A stretch of DNA of 64,000 nucleotides from Blattabacterium cuenoti (GCF_014252455.1 NZ_CP060245.1:88173-152172), one strand, 5' to 3'. Positions 8,277-18,114 are shown, numbered from the stretch's first letter. The notes: generated by a model from the letters alone, not told the origin. Translations and numbers: made by a program.

Positions 8277-9548
8277 TTGACAATATTAAAAAAAAATAAA
8301 ATTCATTTTCCTTCTTATAAAGAAGTAAAAACGGCTAAAAATTTATTAAAAAATATTATTTATGAAACTCCATTACATATAAATAATCTTTTATCAGAAA
8401 AATATAAAGCTAAAGTTTATCTAAAAAGAGAAGATTTACAAATTATACGGTCATATAAAATTAGAGGGGCATATAATAAAATAAAAAATTTAACTCATCA
8501 AGAATTAAAAAATGGAATAGTTTGTGCTAGTGCAGGGAATCATGCACAAGGAGTAGCTTACTCCTGTCAGCTATTAAAATTATCAGGAAAAATTTATATG
8601 CCAAGTACCACTCCTAAACAAAAAGTAGAAAGAGTGAAAATGTTTGGGAAACAATATGTTAAAATTAATCTTATTGGAGATACTTTTGATGCTGTTAGTT
8701 ATGAAGCTATAAAAGATTGTAAAAAAAATAAAAAAATTTTTATTCATCCTTTTGATGATATAAAAATTATTGAAGGACAAGCAACTGTTGGATTAGAAAT
8801 TTTAAAACAATATAAACATAAAATAGATTATATATTTATTCCTATTGGAGGAGGAGGGTTAGCTTCAGGAGTAGGGAGTCATTTTCAACAATTTAGTCCT
8901 AATACAAAAATTATAGGGGTAGAACCTGAAGGGGCTCCATCTATGAGTTATTCTTTAAAAAAAGGAAAAGTAATAGAATTAAAAAAAATCGATAGGTTTA
9001 TAGATGGTGCTTCAGTAAAAAAAGTAGGAAAATTAAATTTTGATATCTGTAATAAGGTGTTACATGATATACAAATAGTCCCAGAAGGGAAGGTATGTAC
9101 GACTATTTTAGATTTATATAATTTAGAAGCTATTGTTGCAGAACCAGCAGGAGCACTCTCTATATCTGCATTAGATTTTTATTCTAAAAAAATAAAAGGA
9201 AAAACTATTGTTTGTATATTAAGTGGGGGGAATAATGATATTACTAGAACAGAAGAAATACGAGAAAGATCACTATTATATGAAGAAAAAAAACATTATT
9301 TTATTGTAAAATTTCCACAAAGAGCTGGATCATTAAAAGAATTTGTTAATAATATTTTAGGAACAAAGGATGATATTACCTATTTTGAATATTATAAAAA
9401 AACTTCTAAAGAAGAAGGTCCAGCTATTATAGGAATAGAATTATCCGATAAAAAAGAATTGTCAGGATTATTAGCAAGAATGAAAAAATATAAAGTACAT
9501 TTTCAGTATATTAATAAAAATACAGATTTATTTCGTGTATTAATATAA
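8277..9548 (+). CDS. ilvA: Threonine dehydratase IlvA
   Basis: IlvA converts threonine to 2-oxobutanoate and ammonia, the first step to isoleucine. K61 in SYKIRGAYNKI is the predicted PLP lysine; SAGNHAQGVA and GGGGLASG are the substrate and phosphate loops. At 423 aa it is the short form with one C-terminal ACT-like regulatory domain (about 330-423), against about 514 aa in E. coli. The start is TTG at 8277, the first in-frame start after the preceding gene. It ends the ilv cluster and connects it to thrABC at 50221-54954. Confidence 0.95.
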   Translation: MTILKKNKIHFPSYKEVKTAKNLLKNIIYETPLHINNLLSEKYKAKVYLKREDLQIIRSYKIRGAYNKIKNLTHQELKNGIVCASAGNHAQGVAYSCQLLKLSGKIYMPSTTPKQKVERVKMFGKQYVKINLIGDTFDAVSYEAIKDCKKNKKIFIHPFDDIKIIEGQATVGLEILKQYKHKIDYIFIPIGGGGLASGVGSHFQQFSPNTKIIGVEPEGAPSMSYSLKKGKVIELKKIDRFIDGASVKKVGKLNFDICNKVLHDIQIVPEGKVCTTILDLYNLEAIVAEPAGALSISALDFYSKKIKGKTIVCILSGGNNDITRTEEIRERSLLYEEKKHYFIVKFPQRAGSLKEFVNNILGTKDDITYFEYYKKTSKEEGPAIIGIELSDKKELSGLLARMKKYKVHFQYINKNTDLFRVLI

Positions 9549-9554
9549 TTTTTG

Positions 9555-9639
9555 TACCCACGACTGGGCTCGAACCAGTAAATCCTAAACGGATACTACC
9601 CCCTCAAAGTAGCGTGTTTTCCAATTTCACCACGTGGGC
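9555..9639 (-). tRNA. tRNA-Leu(GAG)
   Basis: An 85-nt class II tRNA on the minus strand. The seven-pair acceptor stem (GCCCACG with CGTGGGT), a CTACT/GGTAG anticodon stem with loop TTGAGGG, a long variable arm and a T arm with GGTTCGAGCC are all readable. The anticodon is GAG. The 3' CCA is not encoded. It lies 6 bases beyond the end of ilvA, in the opposite direction. Confidence 0.93.
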
Positions 9640-9738
9640 TAAAAAAAAATAATTATTTTCATCAAAATTAAATAAAAAAAATGAAAATTTAATTATCATT
9701 ATATTTGAAAAAATTTTATTTATAAAATTGATAAAAAT

Positions 9739-10443
9739 ATGAATATCGCAATAATAGGATATGGAAAAATGGGGAAATCTATAGAAAAAATAGCTAAAAA
9801 TAGAAATCATCAAATTATTTTTTGTTCTAGTGAAACTCCTAATACTTTTTTTTTTAAAAAAAAAATAGATGTAGCATTAGAATTTAGTCATCCTAATTCT
9901 GCTTTTCAAAATATTAAAATTTGTTTAGAAAATAATATTCCAATAGTATCTGGAACAACAGGATGGATAGAAAAAATTCCTCTTATAAAAAAAATTTGTA
10001 TAAAAAAAAATGGAACTTTTTTATATTCTTCTAATTTTAGTATAGGAATGAATATTTTTTATGAAATTAATAATATTTTATCAAAATTATTATTTCCATA
10101 TTCTATAAATTATGAAGTTATGATTGAAGAAATACATCATACAAAAAAAATAGATAAACCTAGTGGAACTGCTTTATCTTTAGCAAAAGATATTATCCAT
10201 AATAAAATGAAAAAAAATTGGATTTTAGATAAAAAAAAAAATAATCAAATTTTAATTTTGTCTAAAAGATTAGAAAACGTAATAGGAATACATAAAGTTA
10301 TGTATCAATCTAAAATAGAGGATATTCAAATTAAACATAAAGCTCATAATAGAGAAGGTTTTGCTTTTGGTGCTATAATTGCTGCAGAATGGATTAAAAA
10401 TAAAAAAGGTATTTTTTCTATGAAAGAAGTATTAGGGTTTTAA
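9739..10443 (+). CDS. dapB: 4-Hydroxy-tetrahydrodipicolinate reductase
   Basis: DapB reduces hydroxy-tetrahydrodipicolinate in the diaminopimelate/lysine pathway, feeding peptidoglycan and lysine. The N-terminal GYGKMGKS is the NAD(P)-binding loop, GTTGW is conserved, and [15 protein letters not shown] carries the catalytic His and Lys. At 234 aa it is a little shorter than the E. coli enzyme (273) but like Bacteroidota homologues. lepB follows on the same strand, as is common in Flavobacteria. Confidence 0.95.
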   Translation: MNIAIIGYGKMGKSIEKIAKNRNHQIIFCSSETPNTFFFKKKIDVALEFSHPNSAFQNIKICLENNIPIVSGTTGWIEKIPLIKKICIKKNGTFLYSSNFSIGMNIFYEINNILSKLLFPYSINYEVMIEEIHHTKKIDKPSGTALSLAKDIIHNKMKKNWILDKKKNNQILILSKRLENVIGIHKVMYQSKIEDIQIKHKAHNREGFAFGAIIAAEWIKNKKGIFSMKEVLGF

Positions 10444-10537
10444 TATAAAAAAAAATAATTTATATGTATTCATATTTTTTTTTAGTAGTATTTTTTTATG
10501 TATAGAACATTGTATTTATATATTAGGAACATGGAGA

Positions 10538-11947
10538 TTGTATAAAAAATTAGGAATTTCTTTTTATAAATCTATAATTCCTATTTATAATATTTTTTTA
10601 ATTTTAAAAATTCATAAAAAACCTATTTGGTGGATTTTATTTTTAGTTTTTCCAATAACTAGTATTTTTTTGTTTTGTAGTTTATGTATAGATTTACTTT
10701 ATTTTTTTGGTAAAACAAAAAATAAAGATTTTTTTTTATTTTTTTTATCTATAGGAATATATATATATTATATTAATTATTCTAATAATATTGAATTATT
10801 GAATAAAAAAATAAAAAAAGAAACAGGAGACAATATTTTATTTTATATAATTCTTTCTTTTATTACTCATACTTATATTATTCAACCTTTTGCACTTCCT
10901 ACCTCTTCTATGGAGGAAACTTTATTAGTAGGTGATTTTATCTTAGTTAGTAAAATTCATTATGGATTACGTTTACCTATAACTCCTATTTCTATTCCAT
11001 TTACACATAATACCATTTTTGGAAAATGTAAATCTTATATTTCTTCTATTCAATGGCCTTATTTTCGTTTTCCTACTATACAATCAATACGAAGAAATGA
11101 TATTGTTGTGTTTAATTTTCCTAAAGATTTTAATCATAAAGTAATAGATAAAAAAGATAATTATATTAAACGTTGTATAGGATTACCTGGAGATAATATT
11201 TATATTAAAAATGGTATTGTTTTTATAAATAATAAGAAAGAAATAAATTCAATAAAAACAAAACAAGTTTATTTTGTAAAAACAAAAAATATTCCATTGA
11301 ATATAGAATTTATTAAGGATCATATGAATATTAAAGATATTGAAATTATAGGAGAAAAATATAATGAATATTTTTATCAAATGATGTTAACAGAAAAACA
11401 AGTTTTTGATATAAAAAATTTATTTGATAATATAGTTTTTATTAAAAAATATATTTTACCAAAATTTTTTAAAGAAGATTCTATTTTTTCAAATTATTTG
11501 AATTGGAATAGAGATAATTTTGGTTCATTATATATTCCGAAAAAAGGAGATATAATTGAATTAAATTCAAAAAATTTACATATTTATTCTGATATTATTA
11601 TATATGAAAATAATAAAAAAGATTTTTTTATTAAAAATAAAAAAAAATATAAAATAAAAAATAATTATTATTTTATGTTAGGGGATAATAGACATAATTC
11701 TTATGATTCTCGTTATTGGGGGTTAGTTCCAGAAGATCATATAGTAGGAAAACCCATATTTATATGGATGAGTATAAATTGGGATATAAAAAATCCTTTA
11801 AATTTTTTTCATTGGAAATTTCGTTGGAATAGAATTATGACAACTATAGATCAAAAATCTTATTTATTCTTTGTTTTAATATTTCTATTTATATATATTT
11901 TTTCTTATTTTGTTTTTTCTTATGTAAAAAAAAATAAGTATTATTAA
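10538..11947 (+). CDS. lepB: Signal peptidase I, 5' end probably frameshifted
   Basis: LepB cleaves signal peptides of exported proteins at the cytoplasmic membrane. The catalytic serine is in PTSSMEETL (S124 from this start), the lysine region is [11 protein letters not shown], and the C-terminal box is [15 protein letters not shown] long insertion between them is typical of Bacteroidota. The best start in this frame is TTG at 10538, but the frame is open upstream and encodes [12 protein letters not shown], which matches the expected N-terminus. An ATG at 10464 in another frame encodes [11 protein letters not shown] and runs to a T7 tract at 10491-10497. One extra T would join both parts into a normal N-terminal membrane segment. 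The last four bases are shared with the convergent rhomboid gene. Confidence 0.88.
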   Translation: MYKKLGISFYKSIIPIYNIFLILKIHKKPIWWILFLVFPITSIFLFCSLCIDLLYFFGKTKNKDFFLFFLSIGIYIYYINYSNNIELLNKKIKKETGDNILFYIILSFITHTYIIQPFALPTSSMEETLLVGDFILVSKIHYGLRLPITPISIPFTHNTIFGKCKSYISSIQWPYFRFPTIQSIRRNDIVVFNFPKDFNHKVIDKKDNYIKRCIGLPGDNIYIKNGIVFINNKKEINSIKTKQVYFVKTKNIPLNIEFIKDHMNIKDIEIIGEKYNEYFYQMMLTEKQVFDIKNLFDNIVFIKKYILPKFFKEDSIFSNYLNWNRDNFGSLYIPKKGDIIELNSKNLHIYSDIIIYENNKKDFFIKNKKKYKIKNNYYFMLGDNRHNSYDSRYWGLVPEDHIVGKPIFIWMSINWDIKNPLNFFHWKFRWNRIMTTIDQKSYLFFVLIFLFIYIFSYFVFSYVKKNKYY

Positions 11948-12645
11948 TAATTTTTTTCGTTTTCTTTTTTTATAAAAAAACATCCTATTAAATATCCAGA
12001 TAATATTCCTCCAATATGAGCAAAGTGTGCTACTTCTGGTGCTAAATTACAAATAGCTGAAATAAAACTTCCTAAAATAAAAATGAAAAGAGCTTTTCGT
12101 ACAGCAATTGGAAAAGGAAATGGCAAAATGAATATTTTATTATTTGGAAAACATCTAGCAAAAGCTCCTACTATTCCACTTACTGCTCCAGAAGCACCCA
12201 TCATAGGAGAATATATAGAATTATACAAATAATAACGTTCTTCTTGATTTAAATTATTAAATATTTTTTTCAATTGTGAAAGATCTAATGTATGAAGAAA
12301 ATAATAAAGGATACTGGTATTGAATATTAATTGTAATAATGCAGAAAAAATACCTGATAAAAAATATATTATTAAGAATTTTTTTATTCCTAATAAAGTT
12401 TCTATTTTCCCTCCAAACATAAATAAAGCTAACATATTAAAAACAATATGTAAAAAAAGATATTTGGAATGTATAAACATATGAGTAAAAATCTGATAGA
12501 TTTCAAATCTATCATCTAAGGGATGATATAAAGAAAAAAGACTTTCTATTTTATATTGTGAAAAAACAAAAGTAGCTGTATATACAAGGATATTTATACT
12601 AATTAAATGTTTTACAGCATCTGAATTAAAATTATAAAAATTCAC
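11944..12645 (-). CDS. Rhomboid family intramembrane serine protease
   Basis: This 233-aa protein has about six hydrophobic segments. The catalytic pair is present: S152 in GASGAVSG and H210 in AHFAHIGG. The oxyanion Asn is N70 in HIVFNMLAL, with a preceding His. It should therefore be an active rhomboid protease cutting membrane proteins; the substrate is unknown. Its start overlaps the mutL stop by 14 bases on the same strand, and its stop shares TTAA with convergent lepB. Confidence 0.9.
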   Translation of the reverse strand: MNFYNFNSDAVKHLISINILVYTATFVFSQYKIESLFSLYHPLDDRFEIYQIFTHMFIHSKYLFLHIVFNMLALFMFGGKIETLLGIKKFLIIYFLSGIFSALLQLIFNTSILYYFLHTLDLSQLKKIFNNLNQEERYYLYNSIYSPMMGASGAVSGIVGAFARCFPNNKIFILPFPFPIAVRKALFIFILGSFISAICNLAPEVAHFAHIGGILSGYLIGCFFIKKENEKNY

Positions 12646-14359
12646 TTATAAAAAATTTTTTTTTAAACACAAAAAATATAGGATATCCTGAATAAGTATA
12701 ATTGATATTTTTACAGGAAAAAAAATCTTTCATTAAGCATATCATTTGATTTGAATTTAATGTACTCCCATATTTTATAGCAGCTGATTGAGATATAGAT
12801 TGAATAAGTTTATTTTTATTTTTAGTTTCTCCTTTAATAAAATTATATTTTAAAATATTTTTAATAATTTCTATCAAAATATTTTGTTTTATTTTTTCAG
12901 GAATAGAATATAAATATACAGATTGATTATTAAAATAAAAATAAAAACCAATTTTAATTAATTCATATTGAATATTTTTTAATGAAATTAATTCATTTTT
13001 TAAAAGTTTTATTTCAATTGGAAAAAGAAATGGTTGACTAATTAATTTTTTTTTTAAAAAAAATTCAAATAAAATATTTTGATGAGCTCTATTTTGATCT
13101 AAAAATATTATATATTCATTTTCCCATGAAAATATTATATATTTTTTAATTATTTGAAAAGTTTTGATATATGTTTCATTTATTATATAATGAGATAATT
13201 GATTTATTAAATGATGATCAATAATATTATTATATTTTTTCGTTTTATCAAACCAATTTTCTAATTGAATTACTTTTTCTTTATAAGAAAATTCATCTAA
13301 AGGATTTTTTAATAAAAAGGAATCCTTTGTCTGAAAAGAATTATTAAATAAATCTTCTTTTTTAATTTCATATTGATCACATAATATTTTTTTTAATTCT
13401 TTTTTAATTAAAGAACAAATATTTTCTTCTTCTTCCAACTCCAATTGAATTTCTATTTTAGAAGGATGAATATTATAATTTACTAATTTTGTGTTTATAT
13501 AAATAAAAATAAAATAAGAAACTGTTTTTAAATTTTTTAAAATTCCATCATAAGAATGAATAATATTTTTATGTATTATTATATGGTTTATACATCTTTT
13601 ATTGACAAATAAAAATTGATCTCCTTTTTTTAAAGAAGTATCTGGTTTGCTAATAAAACCTTTTATAAAAATTTTTTTTTCTTTTATAAAAAAAGGTATT
13701 AATTTTTTATTTTTTTTATGAAAAATTTCTTTAATTCTTTCTTTTAAAGATGCCTTTTTTAAATTAAAAATAATTTTATTATTATGATATAATCGATAAA
13801 TAATATTTCTATGAGCTAAAATTATTTTATAAAATTCATTAATAATATGTTGAAATTCTATTATAGAAGATTTTAAAAAACGTCTTCTAGCAGGTATTTT
13901 ATAAAAAATATTTTTGACAGAAATTCTAGTACCTTTAAGCATATTAATAGGTATTTTTTTTTTTATTTTTCCATCTTCTATAAAAAGGTGTATTCCAATT
14001 TTATTTTCTTTATTTTTAGTTTGTATTTCTAATTGAGAAATAATAGAAATTGAAGATAAAGCTTCTCCTCTAAAACCCTTTGTGTTAATTTTAAAAATAT
14101 CTTCATTAGTTTTTATTTTTGAAGTTGTATATCGTTGAAAACTAATTTTTGCATCATTATAACTCATTCCGGATCCATTATCTATTAATTGAATTAAAGT
14201 TTTTCCTGAATCTTGAATAAAAATATCAATTTTATTTGATTTGGCATCTATAGAATTTTCTAAAAGTTCTTTTAATACAGAAGATGGACGTAGTATAACT
14301 TCCCCAGCAGCAATTTTATTAATTACTTGTTGAGGTAATAATTGAATATAATCTGTCAT
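12632..14359 (-). CDS. mutL: DNA mismatch repair protein MutL
   Basis: MutL links MutS mismatch recognition to strand removal. The N-terminal GHKL ATPase motifs are clear: ELLENSIDAKSN, DNGSGM and TKGFRGEALSSI. The C-terminal dimerisation domain is lysine-rich and divergent. The region matching the endonuclease motif DQHA(x)2E(x)4E reads DQNRAHQNILFE, so two motif residues are changed and nicking activity is doubtful. At 575 aa it is shorter than most homologues. No mutS is in this window. Confidence 0.94.
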   Translation of the reverse strand: MTDYIQLLPQQVINKIAAGEVILRPSSVLKELLENSIDAKSNKIDIFIQDSGKTLIQLIDNGSGMSYNDAKISFQRYTTSKIKTNEDIFKINTKGFRGEALSSISIISQLEIQTKNKENKIGIHLFIEDGKIKKKIPINMLKGTRISVKNIFYKIPARRRFLKSSIIEFQHIINEFYKIILAHRNIIYRLYHNNKIIFNLKKASLKERIKEIFHKKNKKLIPFFIKEKKIFIKGFISKPDTSLKKGDQFLFVNKRCINHIIIHKNIIHSYDGILKNLKTVSYFIFIYINTKLVNYNIHPSKIEIQLELEEEENICSLIKKELKKILCDQYEIKKEDLFNNSFQTKDSFLLKNPLDEFSYKEKVIQLENWFDKTKKYNNIIDHHLINQLSHYIINETYIKTFQIIKKYIIFSWENEYIIFLDQNRAHQNILFEFFLKKKLISQPFLFPIEIKLLKNELISLKNIQYELIKIGFYFYFNNQSVYLYSIPEKIKQNILIEIIKNILKYNFIKGETKNKNKLIQSISQSAAIKYGSTLNSNQMICLMKDFFSCKNINYTYSGYPIFFVFKKKFFISEFL

Positions 14360-14518
14360 AATTTTTTTTTGATATATTTTTTAATAATTCGTATATAAAA
14401 AAATTTTTTATGAATTTTTAATCGAATAGATATCAAAATATGATGATTAAAAATATAAAATTGTATTTATATTTTTTTATATTATATTACAAATATATTT
14501 AAAATGAAAATTTGTATT

Positions 14519-15154
14519 TTATAATTTATTTTCAATAAACATTAAATATTTATCTACATTATCTTTATATAAAAAAAGAGGATATTTTTTTTTTATTTTT
14601 TTAAAAAAAAATTTAGAATCTTGATATTTTTTTAAATAAAAAGCTAATAAAGCGGCTTTATAATAATAAAGTGGTGTAGTAATTTCGTTTTCTTTTATAT
14701 TCGCTGCTTTTAAATAATTCTTTAAAGCTTCTTTTTTATTATTCATTTGTGTTAAAGAATCTCCAATAATCCCATATTTTATAGAAGATAAAATTTCATC
14801 TTTTGCATAAAAAGTATTCATTATTTTTATGGATTCTTTGTAATTTCCTAATTTATAATAACAAATACTTGCATAAAATTTGGCAATATTTCCTGCTTTT
14901 GTATAAGGATATTTGGTAATAATACCAGAAAAACCTAAATAAGTATTTTTATATTTTTTTTTATTATTAATAGCTTTATCTATAACCCCTTGTGAAAGAT
15001 ATTTTTGGGCGTAAATTAATTCTTTTAAAGCTTTTTCTTCTGAAGAAGATAAAAAAATTTTTTTATAAAAAAAATAAATTCCTATTATTATAAAAATTGT
15101 AATAATAAAAAAAAGTATAATTTTTTTTTTTTTAAAAAAATAATTATTATTCAT
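14519..15154 (-). CDS. Membrane-anchored TPR-like protein
   Basis: A 211-aa protein with one N-terminal transmembrane helix (about 12-30) followed by helical repeats of TPR character (for example NIAKFYASICYYKLGNYKES and the pattern around LKNYLKAANI). It resembles the anchored tetratricopeptide/YfgM-like proteins common in Bacteroidota, which are envelope proteins without an agreed role. It sits 18 bases downstream of the gldE homologue on the same strand. The specific function is unknown. Confidence 0.65.
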   Translation of the reverse strand: MNNNYFFKKKKIILFFIITIFIIIGIYFFYKKIFLSSSEEKALKELIYAQKYLSQGVIDKAINNKKKYKNTYLGFSGIITKYPYTKAGNIAKFYASICYYKLGNYKESIKIMNTFYAKDEILSSIKYGIIGDSLTQMNNKKEALKNYLKAANIKENEITTPLYYYKAALLAFYLKKYQDSKFFFKKIKKKYPLFLYKDNVDKYLMFIENKL

Positions 15155-15172
15155 ATTAAAATTTTATCTAAA

Positions 15173-16576
15173 TTATTTTGGTTTTTGTCTTATAACCTCT
15201 ATACTTTTAATTCTTTTATTATCTATACTTTTGATAATAAAGGAATAATTTAAAAAATTAATTTTTTGTTGTTTTTTTGGAAATTCTTTATTTATTTCCA
15301 TAATAAAACCTCCTAAAGTATCTGCATATCCCTTTTTTTTTTCAAAAAAAATTTCTTCTTTAATTTTCATAATACGATAAAAATTAATTAAAGACGTTTT
15401 TCCATCAAATAAATAATGATTTTTATTAAATTTAGAATAAAATATATCTTCTTTATCAAATTCATCTATAATATCTCCTACTATTTCTTCAATAATATCT
15501 TCAAGAGTAATTAAACCACAAGTTCCTCCATATTCATCTACGACAATAGCTAAATGAATTTTTCTTTTTTTAAAATCATTTAAAAGATCATCTATTTTTT
15601 TATTTCCTGGAACAAAAAAAGGAAAATGAAGGAGGGTCTTCCATTGAAATTCTTTTTTATGTATAAATGGAAGAAGATCTTTAGCAAATAAAACTCCTTC
15701 TATATCATCAATACTTTCTTTATATATAGGTATTCTAGAATATCCTTTATTACAAACTAAATCTAAAAGATTAGGAAATATAATATTATTACTTAAAGCA
15801 AACATATCTATTCTTGGAGTCATAATTTGATGTATCTCTGTATTTCCAAAATCTACAATTCTTTGTAAGAATTGACATTCTTTTATATTTTTTTTATGAT
15901 AAGATGCAATTTTTAATGCTTTTGAAAGTTGATTAACAGATATATATCTTTTTTTTTTTTGAATTTTTTTTTCGACAAATCTAGAAATTAAAATCATTAT
16001 TTTACTTATAGGATTTAATATTTTATTTAAAAAAATTAATGTCTTTGACATAAAAACAGCAAAAATAAAATTATTTTTACTCGCATATATTTTTGGAATA
16101 ATTTCTCCAAATAAAAGTAAAATAAAAGTTAAAAAAACTACTTCTAAAAGAAAATGAATAGGAATAGATATTTTAAAAAAATATTTTTGTAAATACTCCG
16201 TAATTAAATAAGAACTTAATATAACAATACCAATATTTGCAAAATTATTAGATATTAATATAGTAGCTAAAAGTTTTTTTTTATTTTTAAGAATATTAAA
16301 AATTCTATCTCCTTTTAATGGATTTTTTTTAATTTCTTTATCAAGAGTTTTTTTTTCAAGACAAAAAAAAGCCGTTTCTGATCCAGATATAAAGGCAGAA
16401 AATAATAATAAAATTATTATTAAGGTAAAATAAAATATTATTGGTATATATGGGATATAAAAAGTATTTTCTAAAAAAATATTCGTCGAAGATTCTTTTT
16501 TCAATAGATTTAATTTTAATGAAAATTGATCAAAATAAATAATCCTGATTAAGGAATATTTTTTCTTTTTTTTCAA
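15173..16576 (-). CDS. gldE: GldE-like CNNM/CBS-domain membrane protein
   Basis: A 467-aa protein of the hemolysin/CorC (CNNM) family. It has an N-terminal DUF21 domain with four hydrophobic segments and the motif SGSETAFF, a central CBS pair (TPRIDMFAL to VVDEYGGTCGLITLEDIIEEIVGD), and a C-terminal CorC-type domain. Position next to mutY, with HU nearby, matches GldE of gliding Flavobacteria. This symbiont lineage is not known to glide, so the retained role is more likely ion transport or an envelope function. The symbol rests on family plus context; a plain CorC-like protein is the alternative. Confidence 0.8.
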   Translation of the reverse strand: MKKKKKYSLIRIIYFDQFSLKLNLLKKESSTNIFLENTFYIPYIPIIFYFTLIIILLLFSAFISGSETAFFCLEKKTLDKEIKKNPLKGDRIFNILKNKKKLLATILISNNFANIGIVILSSYLITEYLQKYFFKISIPIHFLLEVVFLTFILLLFGEIIPKIYASKNNFIFAVFMSKTLIFLNKILNPISKIMILISRFVEKKIQKKKRYISVNQLSKALKIASYHKKNIKECQFLQRIVDFGNTEIHQIMTPRIDMFALSNNIIFPNLLDLVCNKGYSRIPIYKESIDDIEGVLFAKDLLPFIHKKEFQWKTLLHFPFFVPGNKKIDDLLNDFKKRKIHLAIVVDEYGGTCGLITLEDIIEEIVGDIIDEFDKEDIFYSKFNKNHYLFDGKTSLINFYRIMKIKEEIFFEKKKGYADTLGGFIMEINKEFPKKQQKINFLNYSFIIKSIDNKRIKSIEVIRQKPK

Positions 16577-16588
16577 AGATAAAAAAAA

Positions 16589-17626
16589 CTAAATCATTTT
16601 TTTTAAAAAAAATACAATAGGACTAGGAAAAGGATATTCTTTTATTTTTTTATATGAAATAAAAAAATAATTTTTAAAATATTTTTTTTTATTTTTTTTT
16701 AAAATTTCACAATTTAAAAATTGAATATATAAATTTTGATGAGTTAATTGATGTTTTTTTTGATAAAGTATAGTATTAATTTTTACTCTAAATTTTTTAT
16801 AAAAATTTTCTTTTATTTTTTGAAATGTTAATTTTTTATTATATTCTATTAAAGGAAAATCATAAAGTCCTTTCCATATATCTTTTTTATATCTTTTATG
16901 TATACAAATATTTTTATATTGATCATTTATAAAAATATAATAAAAAAATCTATTTTTTTTTGTTATTATATTATTTTTTATAGGAAATTTATAAACAGTG
17001 CCATTTTTAAATGAAAAACACGATGTTTTTAATGGACAAAAAAAACATTTAGTTTTTTTTGTAGTACATAATATTGCTCCTAAATCCATAATAGCTTGAT
17101 TAAATATTCCTGGATGGTTTTTATCAATGATTTTTAAAAGAAAAATTTTTAATATATTTTTAGTTACATTAGATCTAATATTTGTATAAATTCCTAAATA
17201 TCTAGAAATTACTCTAATAACATTTACATCTATCGCTGGAATAACTTCGTTAAAACATATAGAGGCTATAGCGGCCCCAGTATATGGGCCTATTCCTTTA
17301 TATAAAATTAATTCTTTATATTTTTTGGGAAAAATAATTGATTTTTCTTTTAATCTTTTAGAAAAAGAATGTAAATTAATAGCTCTTTCATAATATCCTA
17401 AACCTTCCCATTCTTTTAAAATATCTTTTTCTTTAGATTTAGCAAGTTTTTCTAAACTTGGAAATTTTTTTATAAAATTATAATAATATTTAATAGTTTT
17501 ACAAACTTTAGTTTGCTGTAACATAAATTCCGAAACTAATATATAATATGGATTTTTAGTTTCTCTCCAAGGAAGTTTTCGATGATTAATTTTATACCAA
17601 CTAATAATATTTTTAGAAAAAACCAT
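16589..17626 (-). CDS. mutY: Adenine DNA glycosylase MutY
   Basis: MutY removes adenine mispaired with 8-oxoguanine. E33 in LVSEFMLQQT and D133 in PAIDVNVIRV are the catalytic residues, with a helix-hairpin-helix at about 107-125 (KGIGPYTGAAIAS). The iron-sulfur ligands C187, C194, C197 and C203 follow the C-x6-C-x2-C-x5-C spacing. The C-terminal NUDIX-like domain (about 225-345) is divergent. It is 12 bases upstream of the gldE homologue on the same strand. Confidence 0.95.
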   Translation of the reverse strand: MVFSKNIISWYKINHRKLPWRETKNPYYILVSEFMLQQTKVCKTIKYYYNFIKKFPSLEKLAKSKEKDILKEWEGLGYYERAINLHSFSKRLKEKSIIFPKKYKELILYKGIGPYTGAAIASICFNEVIPAIDVNVIRVISRYLGIYTNIRSNVTKNILKIFLLKIIDKNHPGIFNQAIMDLGAILCTTKKTKCFFCPLKTSCFSFKNGTVYKFPIKNNIITKKNRFFYYIFINDQYKNICIHKRYKKDIWKGLYDFPLIEYNKKLTFQKIKENFYKKFRVKINTILYQKKHQLTHQNLYIQFLNCEILKKNKKKYFKNYFFISYKKIKEYPFPSPIVFFLKKMI

Positions 17627-17659
17627 ATATATTTAATTTTTCAACAATTTTATAAAAAA

Positions 17660-17686
17660 TTGGTATATTTAAAAAACCTAATTTTG
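17660..17686 (+). promoter_or_regulatory. Candidate Bacteroidota promoter of the HU gene
   Basis: TTG at 17660-17662 and TAATTTTG at 17679-17686, separated by 16 bases, resemble the Bacteroidota -33/-7 pair (TTTG and TAnnTTTG). The -7 element ends 22 bases before the HU start codon. It lies in the divergent gap between mutY and HU. This is the only site I found with both boxes at plausible spacing. Confidence 0.4.
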
Positions 17687-17708
17687 TTATTTGATATAAT
17701 GATTTAAC

Positions 17709-18011
17709 ATGACAAAAGCAGATATAATAACAGAAATCATATCAGAAATTGGATCTGAAAGAATTAAAACAAAAAAGGTAATAGAAATATTTATGCAAAA
17801 AATTAAACAAAGCCTGACATCAGGAAAAAATGTTTATTTAAGAGGTTTTGGATCTTTTATTATTAAATATCGAGAAAAAAAAATTGGACGTCATATCTCA
17901 CAGGAGAGGTCTATTATAATTCCTGCGCATAATATCCCAGCATTTAAACCTGCAAAATCTTTTACTGAATTGGTAAAAAAAAACGTTCCTATTAAAAATC
18001 ATCAATCGTAA
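17709..18011 (+). CDS. HU/IHF family DNA-binding protein
   Basis: A 100-aa histone-like protein that bends and compacts DNA. The N-terminal helices (MTKADIITEIISEIG) and the beta-arm region (VYLRGFGSFIIKYREKKIGRH, then PAHNIPAFKPAKSF) match the HU/IHF fold, including the arm-tip proline after IIPAHNI. It sits divergently from mutY, a Bacteroidota arrangement. A 30-aa basic protein gene follows after 10 bases and is probably cotranscribed. Confidence 0.93.
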   Translation: MTKADIITEIISEIGSERIKTKKVIEIFMQKIKQSLTSGKNVYLRGFGSFIIKYREKKIGRHISQERSIIIPAHNIPAFKPAKSFTELVKKNVPIKNHQS

Positions 18012-18021
18012 AATATAAATT

Positions 18022-18114
18022 ATGCCAAACGGAAAAAAAAGAAAAAGACGAAAAATAGCTACCCATAAAAGAAAAAAAAGAAATAGAAAAAATAGGCATA
18101 AGAAAAAAAAATAA
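18022..18114 (+). CDS. 30-aa highly basic protein, candidate ribosomal or RNA-binding protein
   Basis: A short ORF of 30 codons with an ATG start. The peptide begins MPNGKKRKRRKIATHKRKKR and ends NRKNRHKKKK; 19 of 30 residues are Lys or Arg. I recall nearly identical small proteins (MPNGKKRKRHKVATHKRKKR type) annotated as hypothetical in many Bacteroidota, so it is likely a real conserved gene. Size and charge suggest a ribosomal or RNA-binding protein. It could be the extra protein bL38 described in the Flavobacterium johnsoniae ribosome, but I cannot check that match. It lies 10 bases after HU. Confidence 0.75.
   Translation: MPNGKKRKRRKIATHKRKKRNRKNRHKKKK

Noticed and set aside
9739-12645. 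lepB as a plain pseudogene
   Set aside because: The catalytic Ser, Lys and C-terminal boxes are intact over 469 codons; only the extreme 5' end is out of frame.
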